From positions 1 to 32,568 of the forward strand of contig JARRRL010000045.1 of NCBI GenBank assembly GCA_037380725.1: a stretch of 32,568 nucleotides of DNA, in the 5' to 3' direction. This document shows positions 1-8,325 of the stretch, piece after piece. How positions within the stretch are numbered: the stretch's first letter is position 1; every line of letters starts with the position of its first letter. This DNA comes from JARRRL01 sp037380725. Lineage in GTDB: Bacteria > Pseudomonadota > Gammaproteobacteria > Pseudomonadales > JANQJO01. Below the pieces are notes generated by a model that did no database searches, was not told where the DNA came from, and saw only the letters and a program-made list of their open reading frames with translations. The position numbers and the translations under genes were made by a program.

Positions 1-174
1 AAAAAAGGGCGTGTGATTGATTCGCATCGGCACTTGGAGTTGAAAAGCCCGCACCCATCCCCGTTATCGGCGCATCGAGGTTTTCTGGGTAATCGGCATT
101 TCAGTCAAGCGAATCATTATTTGACGTCTCGCGGTCTCCCGCCGATTGATTGGACCTTGCCCTCGGTGGCATAA
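1..174 (+). CDS. ung: uracil-DNA glycosylase, C-terminal part (5' end outside window)
   Basis: Frame 1 is open from the first base and ends in TAA at 172-174, giving the last 57 residues of a family 1 uracil-DNA glycosylase. This enzyme removes uracil from DNA and starts base excision repair. The motif HPSPLSAHRGF (residues 18-28 of the fragment) is the family's conserved uracil/minor-groove loop with its catalytic-site histidine. The tail PPIDWTLP matches the usual end of the protein. The fragment converges on the HDOD gene with only 26 bp between stop codons. The start, promoter and water-activating aspartate lie upstream of the window. The motif makes the identification secure. Confidence 0.93.
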   Translation, partial: KKGRVIDSHRHLELKSPHPSPLSAHRGFLGNRHFSQANHYLTSRGLPPIDWTLPSVA

Positions 175-200
175 ACTCAAAACCAATCCGAGCGGTGGTG

Positions 201-1055
201 TCAACGGAACAAGCTGGCGGTGCTTTCGAATTCGGTTCTCAGATCGTCCAAGATGGGGGCGTGGTGTGTGTCGGGTTCGGGGGTGATGCCTGCACGTTGG
301 AATGCCGAAATATGATCCCAAGTGGGGACGGCATGGTTTGAGTGACCCGTTATGGTGTGATCGTACAAATGCGCAATCATGATGATATCGCTGCAGTCCA
401 AATGACCGTTGTGATGGCGTTGAAAATTTAGATACTCTTTGGGAACGATATGCAAAGAAGTGGGAAAATTCCACGTTTTGAGAATGTGTTGTCCGAGATG
501 TGGATGGAGATCGGTGATGAGGTTTTCGAAGTCGGCTTCATGGGGCAGTGCGCTGAGGTTTTCTTCAAGCACGGATAGGATCGGCAAAACACCAATCTGA
601 TGTACGAGTCCAGCCAAGGCCACTTCGTCAGGAGGTAATGTACTGAAGTGCTTGGCAATAATGGTTGCGTGTCCCGCGATGCGCGTGCTAGTGCGCCATA
701 CTTCTCTGAGTTTCCGTTCTACGAGCTGGCTGCGGCTGCGAAACATCTGTTCCATGGCCAGTCCAGTGATTAGGTTTCGGGCGAAGTGCAAACCTAAGCG
801 TGTTAGAGCTGCAGTGATGTTGTTCACGGGGTTGCTGGCACGGATGACGAAAGGACTGTTGGCAACTTTGATCAGTCGGGCGCAAATCGCGGTGTCACAG
901 TGTATAACTTTGATTAAATCCGACAGAGAGGTGTCGGGTTTTTCAGCTACTTCACGTGCTCGTATGGCAATTTCGGGCAGTGTGGGCAAAACGAGTTGGT
1001 CTTCGGAAATGAGGCTTTCGATGCTGCTCATAAAGAGCATGTTTAACTGCGCCAT
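201..1055 (-). CDS. HDOD domain protein
   Basis: The 284-residue protein is built almost entirely of one HDOD domain (about residues 15-215). It starts with the typical LPTLPEIAIRAREV segment and continues with the helical core (DLIKVIHCDTAICARLIKVANS). HDOD proteins are HD-superfamily relatives without proven hydrolase activity, used as scaffolds in bacterial signalling and stress responses. The position where true HD hydrolases have HD reads GLVHQIG here, so the metal-binding Asp is Gln and catalysis is unlikely. No receiver, GGDEF or other output domain is attached. The start is the first of three nearby Met codons, with an AGGCGAG-like ribosome site upstream. The gene converges on ung and stands alone. 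Its specific role is unknown. Confidence 0.8.
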   Translation of the reverse strand: MAQLNMLFMSSIESLISEDQLVLPTLPEIAIRAREVAEKPDTSLSDLIKVIHCDTAICARLIKVANSPFVIRASNPVNNITAALTRLGLHFARNLITGLAMEQMFRSRSQLVERKLREVWRTSTRIAGHATIIAKHFSTLPPDEVALAGLVHQIGVLPILSVLEENLSALPHEADFENLITDLHPHLGQHILKTWNFPTSLHIVPKEYLNFQRHHNGHLDCSDIIMIAHLYDHTITGHSNHAVPTWDHISAFQRAGITPEPDTHHAPILDDLRTEFESTASLFR

Positions 1056-1245
1056 ACCGTCTCGCCTGCGAATAAAGGTGTCTGTGAGCGGAGCGCCTGC
1101 GGTGTGCGCTACAGAGCTACAAAGCTATACCTTAAGAAAATATCCATATTTTGGTGGTGATTAGCCACAAAGTCTGCCGCATCTGTTTTCAGTTTAGTTG
1201 AAGCTATAGAGTCGGTATGAATTGGAATGAAAAGGGTAAGAGGCC

Positions 1246-2220
1246 TTAGGGTTGAGCGAGAGTGGGCAATGTGATGTCTAGGTGTGCGGGTGTTTTGATT
1301 TTACCGGCAAAGGGGGTGATGGCGCCCACTGTCAGTGATGGCGACGTGATTTCGGCTAATCGCACGACGGCTAATGCGCTGCTCTGTTCGCGTTGCGCCT
1401 GAACGACCTGGATGATCGTGGCGATTGGTGTGGTCGTTTCCATCGTTTTAAACAGTTGATCTCCGGGTGATAAGGGGGGGCAATTCTCTGGGAGTCTGAG
1501 TGTGGTGAGGCGTTGTTTCGGGCTGCTTTTGTAATGGAGCCGAGCGATAATTTCTTGCCCCAAATAACACCCTTTTGAAAATGAAATACCACCATTTTGA
1601 TCCATATTCAGCTCGATGGGAATAAAGGACTCACAGGTGGACTGCGTGATGAAACCGAGCTCAGCGTCAATGAGACGGCGGTCCCACTCTTGCGCCCATT
1701 CTTGAGCATGGAAGTCGGGATCATCGCTGGTATTGTTGCAGGGTTCGGCTGTTGTCAGCAGTGCAACGCAGATGGCATTTTCACTGAAGCGAATAGCAAA
1801 ACCACGCTCACAAGCGCTCACGCTGAACCGGGCGGGTTTGGGGGCCTTGAGGCCTAAGGTTTGCCAGGGCGCGTCCCATTGATCAGGGCAGATTCCCAAA
1901 AGTCTAAAAGACGCTGTTTGAATTCTAATTTGATTGAATATGCCGTATTTTTGTAAAGAAGAGGTCAGGATTGGGCCAGTGGATTGTGGGGCGAGCAAAA
2001 AGGTTTTTTCCGACCAACGTAGTACTACGAAGTTGGCGAGGGCGCGACCTTTCACGTTGCAATGCGCTGCCCATATGGCTGTCGTGGAATCCAATAGGCT
2101 TATATCATTCGTGATCTGACCTTGTAAAAACCCAGCGACATCGTTTCCGCTGACTTCGAGTACGGACCAATGTTTGATAGTGTGTGCAGCGAGATGTGTA
2201 GAGGGAGTGGGGGCGATCAT
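1246..2220 (-). CDS. ygfZ: folate-binding Fe-S cluster repair/assembly protein YgfZ
   Basis: The 324-residue protein is a GcvT-like, tetrahydrofolate-binding protein that supports assembly or repair of certain [4Fe-4S] enzymes in the cytoplasm. The family signature K-G-C-Y-L-G-Q-E lies at residues 216-223, including the conserved cysteine. The N-terminal half has the usual FLQGQITNDI segment (31-40). An excellent ribosome site, GGAGG, lies six bases before the ATG at 2218-2220, so the start is firm. It is transcribed divergently from sdhE, with 132 bp between. This ygfZ / sdhE-ygfX arrangement is common in gammaproteobacteria and links the protein to Fe-S and flavin enzymes such as succinate dehydrogenase. 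Length is normal and no lesion is seen. Confidence 0.93.
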   Translation of the reverse strand: MIAPTPSTHLAAHTIKHWSVLEVSGNDVAGFLQGQITNDISLLDSTTAIWAAHCNVKGRALANFVVLRWSEKTFLLAPQSTGPILTSSLQKYGIFNQIRIQTASFRLLGICPDQWDAPWQTLGLKAPKPARFSVSACERGFAIRFSENAICVALLTTAEPCNNTSDDPDFHAQEWAQEWDRRLIDAELGFITQSTCESFIPIELNMDQNGGISFSKGCYLGQEIIARLHYKSSPKQRLTTLRLPENCPPLSPGDQLFKTMETTTPIATIIQVVQAQREQSSALAVVRLAEITSPSLTVGAITPFAGKIKTPAHLDITLPTLAQP

Positions 2221-2352
2221 AGCGGGCCTCCGTGTGTGGCTGGGTGATGCGTATCATAGCGTAAAATGCGTCAGTTGGCAGAGCTGAGTTTGGGCGATTG
2301 CTCCCGCTTGTTTTGTGGACAATGTTTTGTGGCCAGTATTAAGGGGAATGTG

Positions 2353-2679
2353 GTGTCTGAGTATAGTGAGCCAGAGCAGGGTGAGTTGGCGTGTGGTGCC
2401 CATATGGATCACAAGGTCGATGCGGATGAGCGTATTGAACAAATGGTGCGTCAAATGCGGTGGCGCTGTCGACGAGGTATTTTGGAGGTCGAATTGATCC
2501 TCCAACCGTACTTTGAGCGTCACGCACGGACTGTGGTGACTGAGCGCAAAGTGATTATGGATGAGTTGCTGTCGTGTGCAGATACGGACCTAATGATGTG
2601 GTTTATTCAAGGCGCTCAACCAGAAAATAGGGCGTTAGCGAATTTTGTGCAAGAGATCTTAACTGAACACCGTGCTTGA
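2353..2679 (+). CDS. sdhE: FAD assembly factor SdhE (succinate dehydrogenase flavinylation)
   Basis: This is a small cytoplasmic protein that promotes covalent attachment of FAD to the SdhA flavoprotein subunit. The diagnostic stretch is RWRCRRGILEVELILQPYFE, with the conserved R-R-G-x-x-E flavinylation motif, followed by LLSCADTDLMMWFIQG as in the family. An open frame extends back to 2266, but the family is only about 90 residues long. The start chosen is GTG 2353 because AAGGGG stands six bases upstream. ATG 2404 would give a more typical 91-residue protein but has no clear ribosome site. The gene overlaps ygfX by 8 bp, implying translational coupling. The product is certain; the start is not. 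Confidence 0.9.
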   Translation: MSEYSEPEQGELACGAHMDHKVDADERIEQMVRQMRWRCRRGILEVELILQPYFERHARTVVTERKVIMDELLSCADTDLMMWFIQGAQPENRALANFVQEILTEHRA

Positions 2680-3148
2680 TGTGATGCTGATGCCGAGCCG
2701 TTGGGCTGTGAAGGCGATGTTTTGGGTGCACGCGGTGGTGATCGTTGTGGTGATGGCAGTGGGTGTGCCGAATCGGGTGATGCTTGGTTTGATCGCCGCT
2801 ACGCTGTGTCATGGCATTTTGGTGTTGTTTCAGTGGCGACAGTCTTCGGGGCCCTTTTCCGTGATGGCATTGCATTGTTCGGCGGATTTTGAATGGGATC
2901 TGTGTTGTCTCCATGGTGATCCAGAGCGTGTGGAGCTCGTCTCATACCAGCCTACAATGATTGGATTGGTCCTGAGTTGGCGTGTCCTGAATGGTGGGGC
3001 GAAGGCGAAACGTCGCTGGATTCGGCACACGGTATTTAAGGACCAGCTTGAAGAGGCGGATTATCGCTGGTTAAAAGTCTTGTTGGCGCGTGCCGTTCGG
3101 CGATCTGATGATCGAGGTGCTGTGAAGGCTTCGCAATCGGGACGGTAG
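2672..3148 (+). CDS. ygfX: YgfX-family membrane protein
   Basis: The 158-residue protein starts with GTG inside the end of sdhE. Its short basic N-terminus is followed by two adjacent hydrophobic segments (about residues 14-33 and 36-53). A soluble C-terminal domain with W-rich and basic stretches then ends in a YRWLKVLLARAVR helix. This topology, and the place directly after sdhE, are those of YgfX/CptA. That inner-membrane protein is described in E. coli as partner of SdhE and, in some reports, as a toxin acting on the cytoskeleton. Whether it is a toxin here cannot be judged. It probably shares the sdhE transcript and converges on nadB with 37 bp between stops. Sequence conservation in this family is low, so context carries part of the call. 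Confidence 0.75.
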   Translation: MLDVMLMPSRWAVKAMFWVHAVVIVVVMAVGVPNRVMLGLIAATLCHGILVLFQWRQSSGPFSVMALHCSADFEWDLCCLHGDPERVELVSYQPTMIGLVLSWRVLNGGAKAKRRWIRHTVFKDQLEEADYRWLKVLLARAVRRSDDRGAVKASQSGR

Positions 3149-3185
3149 CCCCTGATCGCTGACCTTACGCGGATGATCATACACC

Positions 3186-4847
3186 TTAGCCACGCCAGTG
3201 TGCGGCGTTAAAGGGTTTGAGCAGAGTATTTTTTGATGAAGGTGCTCGATCGGGGTAGTCTAGGGTGAAATGCAAACCGCGACTTTCACGACGTTGCAAT
3301 GAGCAACTAATGATCAAATCAGCAACCACTGCCAAATTGCGTAACTCCAGCAAATCGCTAGATATCTTGTAATTGGCGTAATAGTCATGGATTTCGCGAT
3401 GCAGTAGATCCACTCGGTGTTTGGCGCGTTGTAATCGTTTATTGGTTCGGACGATGCCGACGTAATCCCACATAAAACGCCTGAGTTCAGCCCAGTTGTG
3501 TGTAATGACGACGTCTTCATCGGAATTCGTCACTTGGCTTTCGTCCCAGTCTGGTAGGGGGGGCGACTCAGGGATGTGTGGCGCAAGTGTGGTGATGTCC
3601 TTCGCGGCGGCGAAAGCGAACACCAGACACTCAAGCAGCGAGTTACTGGCCATGCGATTGGCACCGTGCAGCCCCGTGTAGGCGGTCTCTCCGATGGCGT
3701 AGAGGCCTTGTAAATCCGTTCGACCGCGTGTGTCAACTCGAACGCCGCCGCAGGTGTAGTGTGCGGCGGGCACTACCGGGATGGGTTGCGTCGCAATATC
3801 AATACCTAAGTTCTGCATTTTATCGTAAATAGTGGGGAAGTGATTTTGCAGAAATGGGCGATCTTTGTGTGAAATGTCTAAATAAACGTAATCAATGCCC
3901 AAGCGTTTCATTTCGTGATCGATGGCGCGAGCCACAATATCGCGCGGAGCCAATTCGGCACGTGCGTCGAAGCGTGGCATAAAAGGTTCACCCGTTGGGA
4001 GGCGTAGAATCCCGCCTTCGCCACGTAAAGCTTCGGTGATGAGAAAGGTTTGGTTCTGGGTGTTGGCGGCTTGCGGGTGGTAAAGGCAAGTGGGATGGAA
4101 TTGGTTAAATTCCATATTTGCTACCGAGCAGCCTGCACGCCAGGCCATCGCGATACCATCTCCGGTTGCGATGTGTGGGTTGCTGGTATAGAGATACGCT
4201 TTGGATGCGCCGCCTGTGGCTAGGACGGTGGCGCGTGCGGCAATGGTCACCACGCGGTTGGTGTGTCGATGCAGGACATAGGCACCGAGGCAGCGTTGCT
4301 CTGGCAATCCGAGGCGGGAAGATGTGATTAAATCAACCGCAAGATAGTCTTCCAGTAAGGTGATGTTATCAGCGGTTTTTACCTGATGAATGAGGGCATT
4401 GGAAATGGCTGAGCCGGTGGCGTCCGCCACGTGTAAGACACGTCGGTGGCTGTGGCCGCCCTCACGCGTCAGGTGAAACCGGGGAGAGGTGGTCTGTGCG
4501 CTGTTCTCGGGGGAAAACTCGACACCTTGCGCCACCAGCCAGTCGATGGCTTTCGGGCCGTGTTCAACGACAATACGGACAACGTGCTCGTCGCACAAGC
4601 CAGCACCTGCTGTCAGGGTGTCCGCGACGTGTGCTTCCAGCGAATCGTTTTGGTCGATGACAGCCGCTACGCCACCTTGTGCGTAGAAAGTGCTGGCTTC
4701 TGTGAGTGGTCCTTTGCTCAAGATTATGATGTTCAAATGAGATGGCAATTTTAGCGCCAGCGTCATGCCCGCCGCGCCGCAGCCAACGATTAAGACGTCT
4801 ACGCGTTGGTCATGGATTTGTAGAGGAGTATGGGGGGTGTTTTCCAT
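3186..4847 (-). CDS. nadB: L-aspartate oxidase
   Basis: The 553-residue flavoprotein oxidises L-aspartate to iminoaspartate, the first step of de novo NAD synthesis with NadA. The N-terminal dinucleotide-binding motif VGCGAAG is at residues 21-27, followed by STFYAQGGVAAV. The substrate and flavin region holds EFNQFHPTCLYHP, the catalytic-arginine segment APRDIVARAID and AAHYTCGGVRVDTRG. The C-terminal helical domain is complete. The frame can be extended to a TTG at 4922, but those 25 extra residues look unlike the family, so ATG 4845-4847 is preferred despite a weak ribosome site. It is divergent from rpoE, as in many Pseudomonas-like genomes. The related fumarate reductase/SdhA flavoproteins are excluded by length and active-site context. 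Confidence 0.95.
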   Translation of the reverse strand: MENTPHTPLQIHDQRVDVLIVGCGAAGMTLALKLPSHLNIIILSKGPLTEASTFYAQGGVAAVIDQNDSLEAHVADTLTAGAGLCDEHVVRIVVEHGPKAIDWLVAQGVEFSPENSAQTTSPRFHLTREGGHSHRRVLHVADATGSAISNALIHQVKTADNITLLEDYLAVDLITSSRLGLPEQRCLGAYVLHRHTNRVVTIAARATVLATGGASKAYLYTSNPHIATGDGIAMAWRAGCSVANMEFNQFHPTCLYHPQAANTQNQTFLITEALRGEGGILRLPTGEPFMPRFDARAELAPRDIVARAIDHEMKRLGIDYVYLDISHKDRPFLQNHFPTIYDKMQNLGIDIATQPIPVVPAAHYTCGGVRVDTRGRTDLQGLYAIGETAYTGLHGANRMASNSLLECLVFAFAAAKDITTLAPHIPESPPLPDWDESQVTNSDEDVVITHNWAELRRFMWDYVGIVRTNKRLQRAKHRVDLLHREIHDYYANYKISSDLLELRNLAVVADLIISCSLQRRESRGLHFTLDYPDRAPSSKNTLLKPFNAAHWRG

Positions 4848-5013
4848 GTGAGGCGATTGTCCTGAGCAGGTTGGTTCTTGAAAATTGGTTGAAAATCGTC
4901 GCTTTGAGCCTAGATGATACAAGGTTGATCACCGTGTGGCTAATAGACCGTTTACGTTAATTTCCTGTATCGATACTACCTCGTGTTTACGATCTGTGTA
5001 CAATGCTGGATTC

Positions 5014-5041
5014 GGTGCGTTTCCGGGGGTGCGTTTCCGGG
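5014..5041. repeat. 14-bp perfect tandem duplication
   Basis: The unit GGTGCGTTTCCGGG occurs twice without spacer at 5014-5027 and 5028-5041, in non-coding DNA between nadB and rpoE. It looks like a slippage duplication. No function is evident. Confidence 0.9.
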
Positions 5042-5270
5042 CTGTTATGCGGTTGGCATTCAGTTTTTGGCAAATGCTTGAGAATACGTGGCGTTTGTTC
5101 GTGTGTTTCGCGATACTTTGTCAATCATATCTCCAAAAAAAGCGTGCTGTGTGATCTGAAAGACACGTTGACGCAAGGGGTCTACTGAGTCTTTTATTAA
5201 CAACTTGTTTTATCTGTGTGTTTTTGAGTTTTGAAGTTGAATCTGGTGCTAAAATAGGCTCGGTTTGAGT

Positions 5271-5298
5271 GGAACTTCCTGCCCAGTGCCCTGTCCCA
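5271..5298 (+). promoter_or_regulatory. sigma-E (RpoE/AlgU) autoregulatory promoter
   Basis: A perfect GGAACTT -35 element (5271-5277) is followed after 16 bases by TCCCA (5294-5298), preceded by G. This is close to the known sigma-E pattern GGAACTT-N15-GTCTAA. It lies 130-155 bp before the rpoE ATG, where autoregulated rpoE/algU promoters are normally found, so a feed-forward loop is inferred. The -10 match is imperfect. Confidence 0.75.
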
Positions 5299-5426
5299 CG
5301 TGACAGACAATCAGCAGAGAGGTTTTCAACGTGAAATCAGCTACGATAGTGAAAATTCAAGATTACAGGATGTTGGACCGGAAGGTGGGTGCGGCGTCTG
5401 ATTCCCCCTTGGAGGGTGCAAAAGGC

Positions 5427-6023
5427 ATGTCTGACCGTGATGTTGATCAGCTGCTGGTTGAACAGGCGCAACAGGGTAGTCGGCGAGCATTTGAAGTACT
5501 GATCACGAAGTATCAGCACCGTGTGGTGGGATTGGCGAGACGCTTCCTCCGAGACGATGAATTGGCGCAAGATGTCGCCCAAGATGTGTTCGTTAAAGTC
5601 TATCGCTCTTTGCCGCGTTTTCGTGGCGACAGCGCTTTTTATACCTGGGTGTACCGCATAACGGTTAATACCGCGAAGAATTATCTGACAGCGCAGAATC
5701 GACGCCCGCCTCAGCAAGATGTTGCGATTGAGGATGCTGAGCGCTATGTGGTTGCCGATGCGCTGCGTGAAATGGATTCCCCTGAAGAACAAATTTTTGC
5801 AGATCAGTTGGAAAAAGCGTTGAAGAATACTTTGGAAGAATTGCCTGAAGAACTGCGTGTGGCCATTACCTTGCGTGAGTTTGAAGGGATGAGTTATGAA
5901 GAAATTGCGCAGGTGATGGGTTGCCCAATTGGTACGGTGCGTTCGCGTATTTTCCGAGCGCGTGAAGCGTTGGACAAGTGCATTACGTCTTTACGGGGTA
6001 CATCGAAAGCGAGCGCTACCTAG
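5427..6023 (+). CDS. rpoE: extracytoplasmic-stress sigma factor RpoE (AlgU/AlgT)
   Basis: The 198-residue ECF sigma factor directs RNA polymerase to envelope-stress promoters. Region 2 covers about residues 22-90, including FRGDSAFYTWVYRITVNTAKNYL. Region 4 covers about 130-182, with the helix-turn-helix MSYEEIAQVMGCPIGTVRSR and RIFRAREA. Both are nearly identical in pattern to E. coli RpoE and Pseudomonas AlgU. ATG 5427 begins the canonical MSDRDVDQLLVE and has GGAGG 11 bases upstream. The frame is also open from GTG 5331, which has its own good ribosome site and would add 32 residues. The gene is followed by rseA, rseB, rseC and mucD, and the upstream GGAACTT promoter suggests it controls itself. 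Confidence 0.96.
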   Translation: MSDRDVDQLLVEQAQQGSRRAFEVLITKYQHRVVGLARRFLRDDELAQDVAQDVFVKVYRSLPRFRGDSAFYTWVYRITVNTAKNYLTAQNRRPPQQDVAIEDAERYVVADALREMDSPEEQIFADQLEKALKNTLEELPEELRVAITLREFEGMSYEEIAQVMGCPIGTVRSRIFRAREALDKCITSLRGTSKASAT

Positions 6024-6114
6024 TCCAATATCCCAAAATTGCGTATCCCCGATCAGGCTTATTAAAACGCGTAGTGTGCGTATAACAGATTCTGGAGCAA
6101 AAAAGAGGTTTTTC

Positions 6115-7149
6115 ATGAAACCGGAAGACAGAGCATTGCTTAATGCATTGTTGGACAGTGAAGCCAGCCCGGCTGAAGTGGAGGCGGCGCTTGCCCTGTT
6201 GGAACGTAGCCCTGAGTTGTTGGATTTTATAGGGCGCCAAGATTGGTTGCGAGCTCGCTGGCGTCAAGAATATGAAGGTCCACAGCTGGATCTGGTGCCG
6301 GGTATTTGGGCGCAGATTGATGCGAACCAATCTTTTGGTCCTCCAGGGGATGCGGTTGTAGATGAATTGGCTTTGCGACGTGAGGCCTTGGGTATGAAGG
6401 CGGGAGCAGCGACTTCGGCGGATGCGGATGCTTGTGATGATGCGGATGCTTGTGATAGTGGCGTGCCCGATGAGGATAAAAGCTTGTCTGTGGTGATGTC
6501 GCCTGAGCGCCTTCCTGCTGCTTCTGTTGCACCTACAGTCACTTCTATAGCGACCACTCCGGAACAGGCGGGAGCAGAGCCGGTGATTCAGACCGAGTCG
6601 TCAGGCTTGTGGGAGCACAGTAACCGGAAGTCGCATAAATTGTGGTGGCAGCCGATGGCTCAAGTTGCGATTGCGGCATCCGTGTGTTTTGTGGTGGTGG
6701 GCTTGTGGACGCAGCAAGGTCGTGAACGGGATGTTCAAGCGTTTGATGCGAATACGGTGGCGCAAGCGACGGTTACGCCTGCGGTGAACGCGAGCGTTGC
6801 ACAAAGCCGTACAGCAGTGGCTTCGCAATTAGTTACGGCTAATAATCGAGCAACTGTGGCTTCTGCCGCGCAGGTGTCGGAATCCCTTCGCCGCTTGCCG
6901 GTTCATACTGCAGAGTCTCCACGGTCATCGTTGTCGGAGACGGTAAGCCATTCTACGGCTTCTGATTCAGCCGTTGCGCAGTTTGTTCCGCTGAACAGTT
7001 TGGCCACGCAGGAGCGCGCGCGTGTTCAGGCCTATTATATGATGCATACGGGTAACAGTGCTTTGATGCAACCGCTGCAAAGTATGCAGTTGGTGCGTAT
7101 CGTGGACACGCCTCAAGGCGCAGCGATCCCTGCTGCGGCCAACCAGTGA
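6115..7149 (+). CDS. rseA: anti-sigma-E factor RseA/MucA
   Basis: The 344-residue single-pass inner-membrane protein holds RpoE inactive until it is cut by regulated proteolysis. The cytoplasmic N-terminus (about 1-75) has the anti-sigma pattern MKPEDRALLNALLDSE...LLERSPELLDFI...RW..VPGIWAQI. A basic stretch precedes the membrane span at about 181-198 (VAIAASVCFVVVGLW). The periplasmic tail ends with the RseA_C/MucA-like segment ERARVQAYYMMHTGNSALMQ (about 298-317). The start ATG 6115 has AGAGG six bases upstream. The protein is longer than the usual roughly 200 residues because of Ala/Asp/Ser/Thr-rich linkers on both sides of the membrane, one containing an 18-bp tandem duplication. It sits 91 bp after rpoE in the same operon. 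Confidence 0.9.
   Translation: MKPEDRALLNALLDSEASPAEVEAALALLERSPELLDFIGRQDWLRARWRQEYEGPQLDLVPGIWAQIDANQSFGPPGDAVVDELALRREALGMKAGAATSADADACDDADACDSGVPDEDKSLSVVMSPERLPAASVAPTVTSIATTPEQAGAEPVIQTESSGLWEHSNRKSHKLWWQPMAQVAIAASVCFVVVGLWTQQGRERDVQAFDANTVAQATVTPAVNASVAQSRTAVASQLVTANNRATVASAAQVSESLRRLPVHTAESPRSSLSETVSHSTASDSAVAQFVPLNSLATQERARVQAYYMMHTGNSALMQPLQSMQLVRIVDTPQGAAIPAAANQ
6421..6456 (+). repeat. 18-bp tandem duplication inside rseA
   Basis: The unit GATGCGGATGCTTGTGAT occurs twice, at 6421-6438 and 6439-6456. It encodes a duplicated Asp-Ala-Asp-Ala-Cys-Asp in the cytoplasmic linker of RseA, at about residues 103-114. The change is in frame and falls in a low-complexity linker. Confidence 0.9.
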
Positions 7150-7180
7150 TGCCCTGGCGCTGTGGCGTGCGAAGTGTGTG

Positions 7181-8323
7181 ATGGAACGGTTGGAGGAGCA
7201 TTGGTTGGACGTGAGTGGGCTGCAGTGGAAATCGAAAAAACGAGTGCGTCATGGGGTGGAACGAACCTGCTGGCTTATCCTCAGTTTTTTCTTTATCTCA
7301 GCGACGTGCGCGGTTGCCGCGCCCCGTGAGGCGTTGGCTGCGTCAAGTCATGATACAGAAGTGCAGGTTGAGATAGCTGAATGGCTCAAGAAAATGGATG
7401 AGGCCCTAGAGCAACGAAGTTATACCGGTCGACTCGTGCATCAGGTTGGAGAGGAAGTTCGGCAAGTTCGTTTGCTGCACGCGCGGGTGGAGGGCGAGCG
7501 TTTTTTTCGCATACAACTACTGGGTGGTGATGCGTCAGAGATTATTCTTCGAGGGAATGAGTTTATTTGTTTACAGCCTGAATCGGAGGCAAACGGTTTT
7601 CGTCAAGTGAGTTTGGTTCAATCGGATCGCTTTCGTAAGCTGGCTGAGCGTTTGCCAGAATTGAGCCGTTATTATAAATTTTCATTGTTATCCCCGAAAA
7701 AAATCTGTGGTCGTCAGGCAATTGGTATTGCTATTCAAGCGCGTGATTCCTATCGTTTACATCATCAACTGTGGCTCGATGTGGAGACGGCGCTGGTGTT
7801 AAAAGGGGCGGTGATATCTCAAGAGCATGCGGTGTTGGAACAGTTTGAGTTTGCCGAGATTGACACCGATGAGCAACTAACGGCTCGGGATTTTGATGCT
7901 GAGCCGCCGGACGCGAGACGCCTGTTTTCGGATGCAAGGCCCAGTGAGCGTAGTCAACCTAATATGGCCATTCTGTCGCGCTTTGAATGGTTGCCGCCAG
8001 GCTTTCGACCCGCCGAACGCGAGGTGCGTAAATTACGGGGCGCTATGCCGGACATGGAGTCGGTGATGTTTAGCGATGGGATGACCTCTTTTACGGTCTT
8101 CGTTGAAAGAAAACGCCCAGCGAATTCGCCCACTAGTGTGGCGTATGAACCGATTGCGCTTCCGGATGTACGCCAAGGGGCAACGTTGACACACAGCCGT
8201 TTAGCGCGTTTGGCGAACGAAGTAGGTGGCTTGGAACCGGTGGTGACCACGGTTATGGGTGAAATTACATTTCCTGCGGCCAAAAAAGTGTTGCAGGCTT
8301 TTAATGGCGATCGTTTACATTAG
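7181..8323 (+). CDS. rseB: sigma-E regulatory protein RseB/MucB
   Basis: This periplasmic protein binds the periplasmic domain of RseA and protects it from cleavage. A hydrophobic signal segment (about residues 30-47, CWLILSFFFISATCAVAA) ends in a plausible AVA cleavage site. The large lipid-binding-like N domain follows (VEIAEWLKKMDEALEQRSYTGRLVHQ is a typical opening). The small C domain then contains the family pattern LSRFEWLPPGFRPAEREVR and FSDGMTSFTVFVE. The start is uncertain. ATG 7181 is used, but a very strong GGAGGAG at 7192-7198 would better serve TTG 7205 or GTG 7211. Either shorter form keeps the whole signal peptide. The gene lies between rseA and rseC with very short gaps, so the operon is intact. 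Confidence 0.9.
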   Translation: MERLEEHWLDVSGLQWKSKKRVRHGVERTCWLILSFFFISATCAVAAPREALAASSHDTEVQVEIAEWLKKMDEALEQRSYTGRLVHQVGEEVRQVRLLHARVEGERFFRIQLLGGDASEIILRGNEFICLQPESEANGFRQVSLVQSDRFRKLAERLPELSRYYKFSLLSPKKICGRQAIGIAIQARDSYRLHHQLWLDVETALVLKGAVISQEHAVLEQFEFAEIDTDEQLTARDFDAEPPDARRLFSDARPSERSQPNMAILSRFEWLPPGFRPAEREVRKLRGAMPDMESVMFSDGMTSFTVFVERKRPANSPTSVAYEPIALPDVRQGATLTHSRLARLANEVGGLEPVVTTVMGEITFPAAKKVLQAFNGDRLH

Positions 8324-8325
8324 TC

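Larger units (their letters stand above)
4848..5426. other. nadB-rpoE divergent intergenic region
   Basis: About 580 bp separate the two divergent start codons. Three things can be seen: a 14-bp perfect tandem duplication (5014-5041), a sigma-E-type promoter (5271-5298), and a possible upstream in-frame rpoE start (GTG 5331 with AGAGAGG before it). Open frames in the rest are short and unlike any protein I know. No convincing nadB promoter stands out. Confidence 0.6.

Noticed and set aside
4848..4922. N-terminal extension of nadB from TTG 4922
   Set aside because: The 25 extra residues are unlike the family and lack a ribosome site; the FAD-binding motif is correctly placed from ATG 4847.
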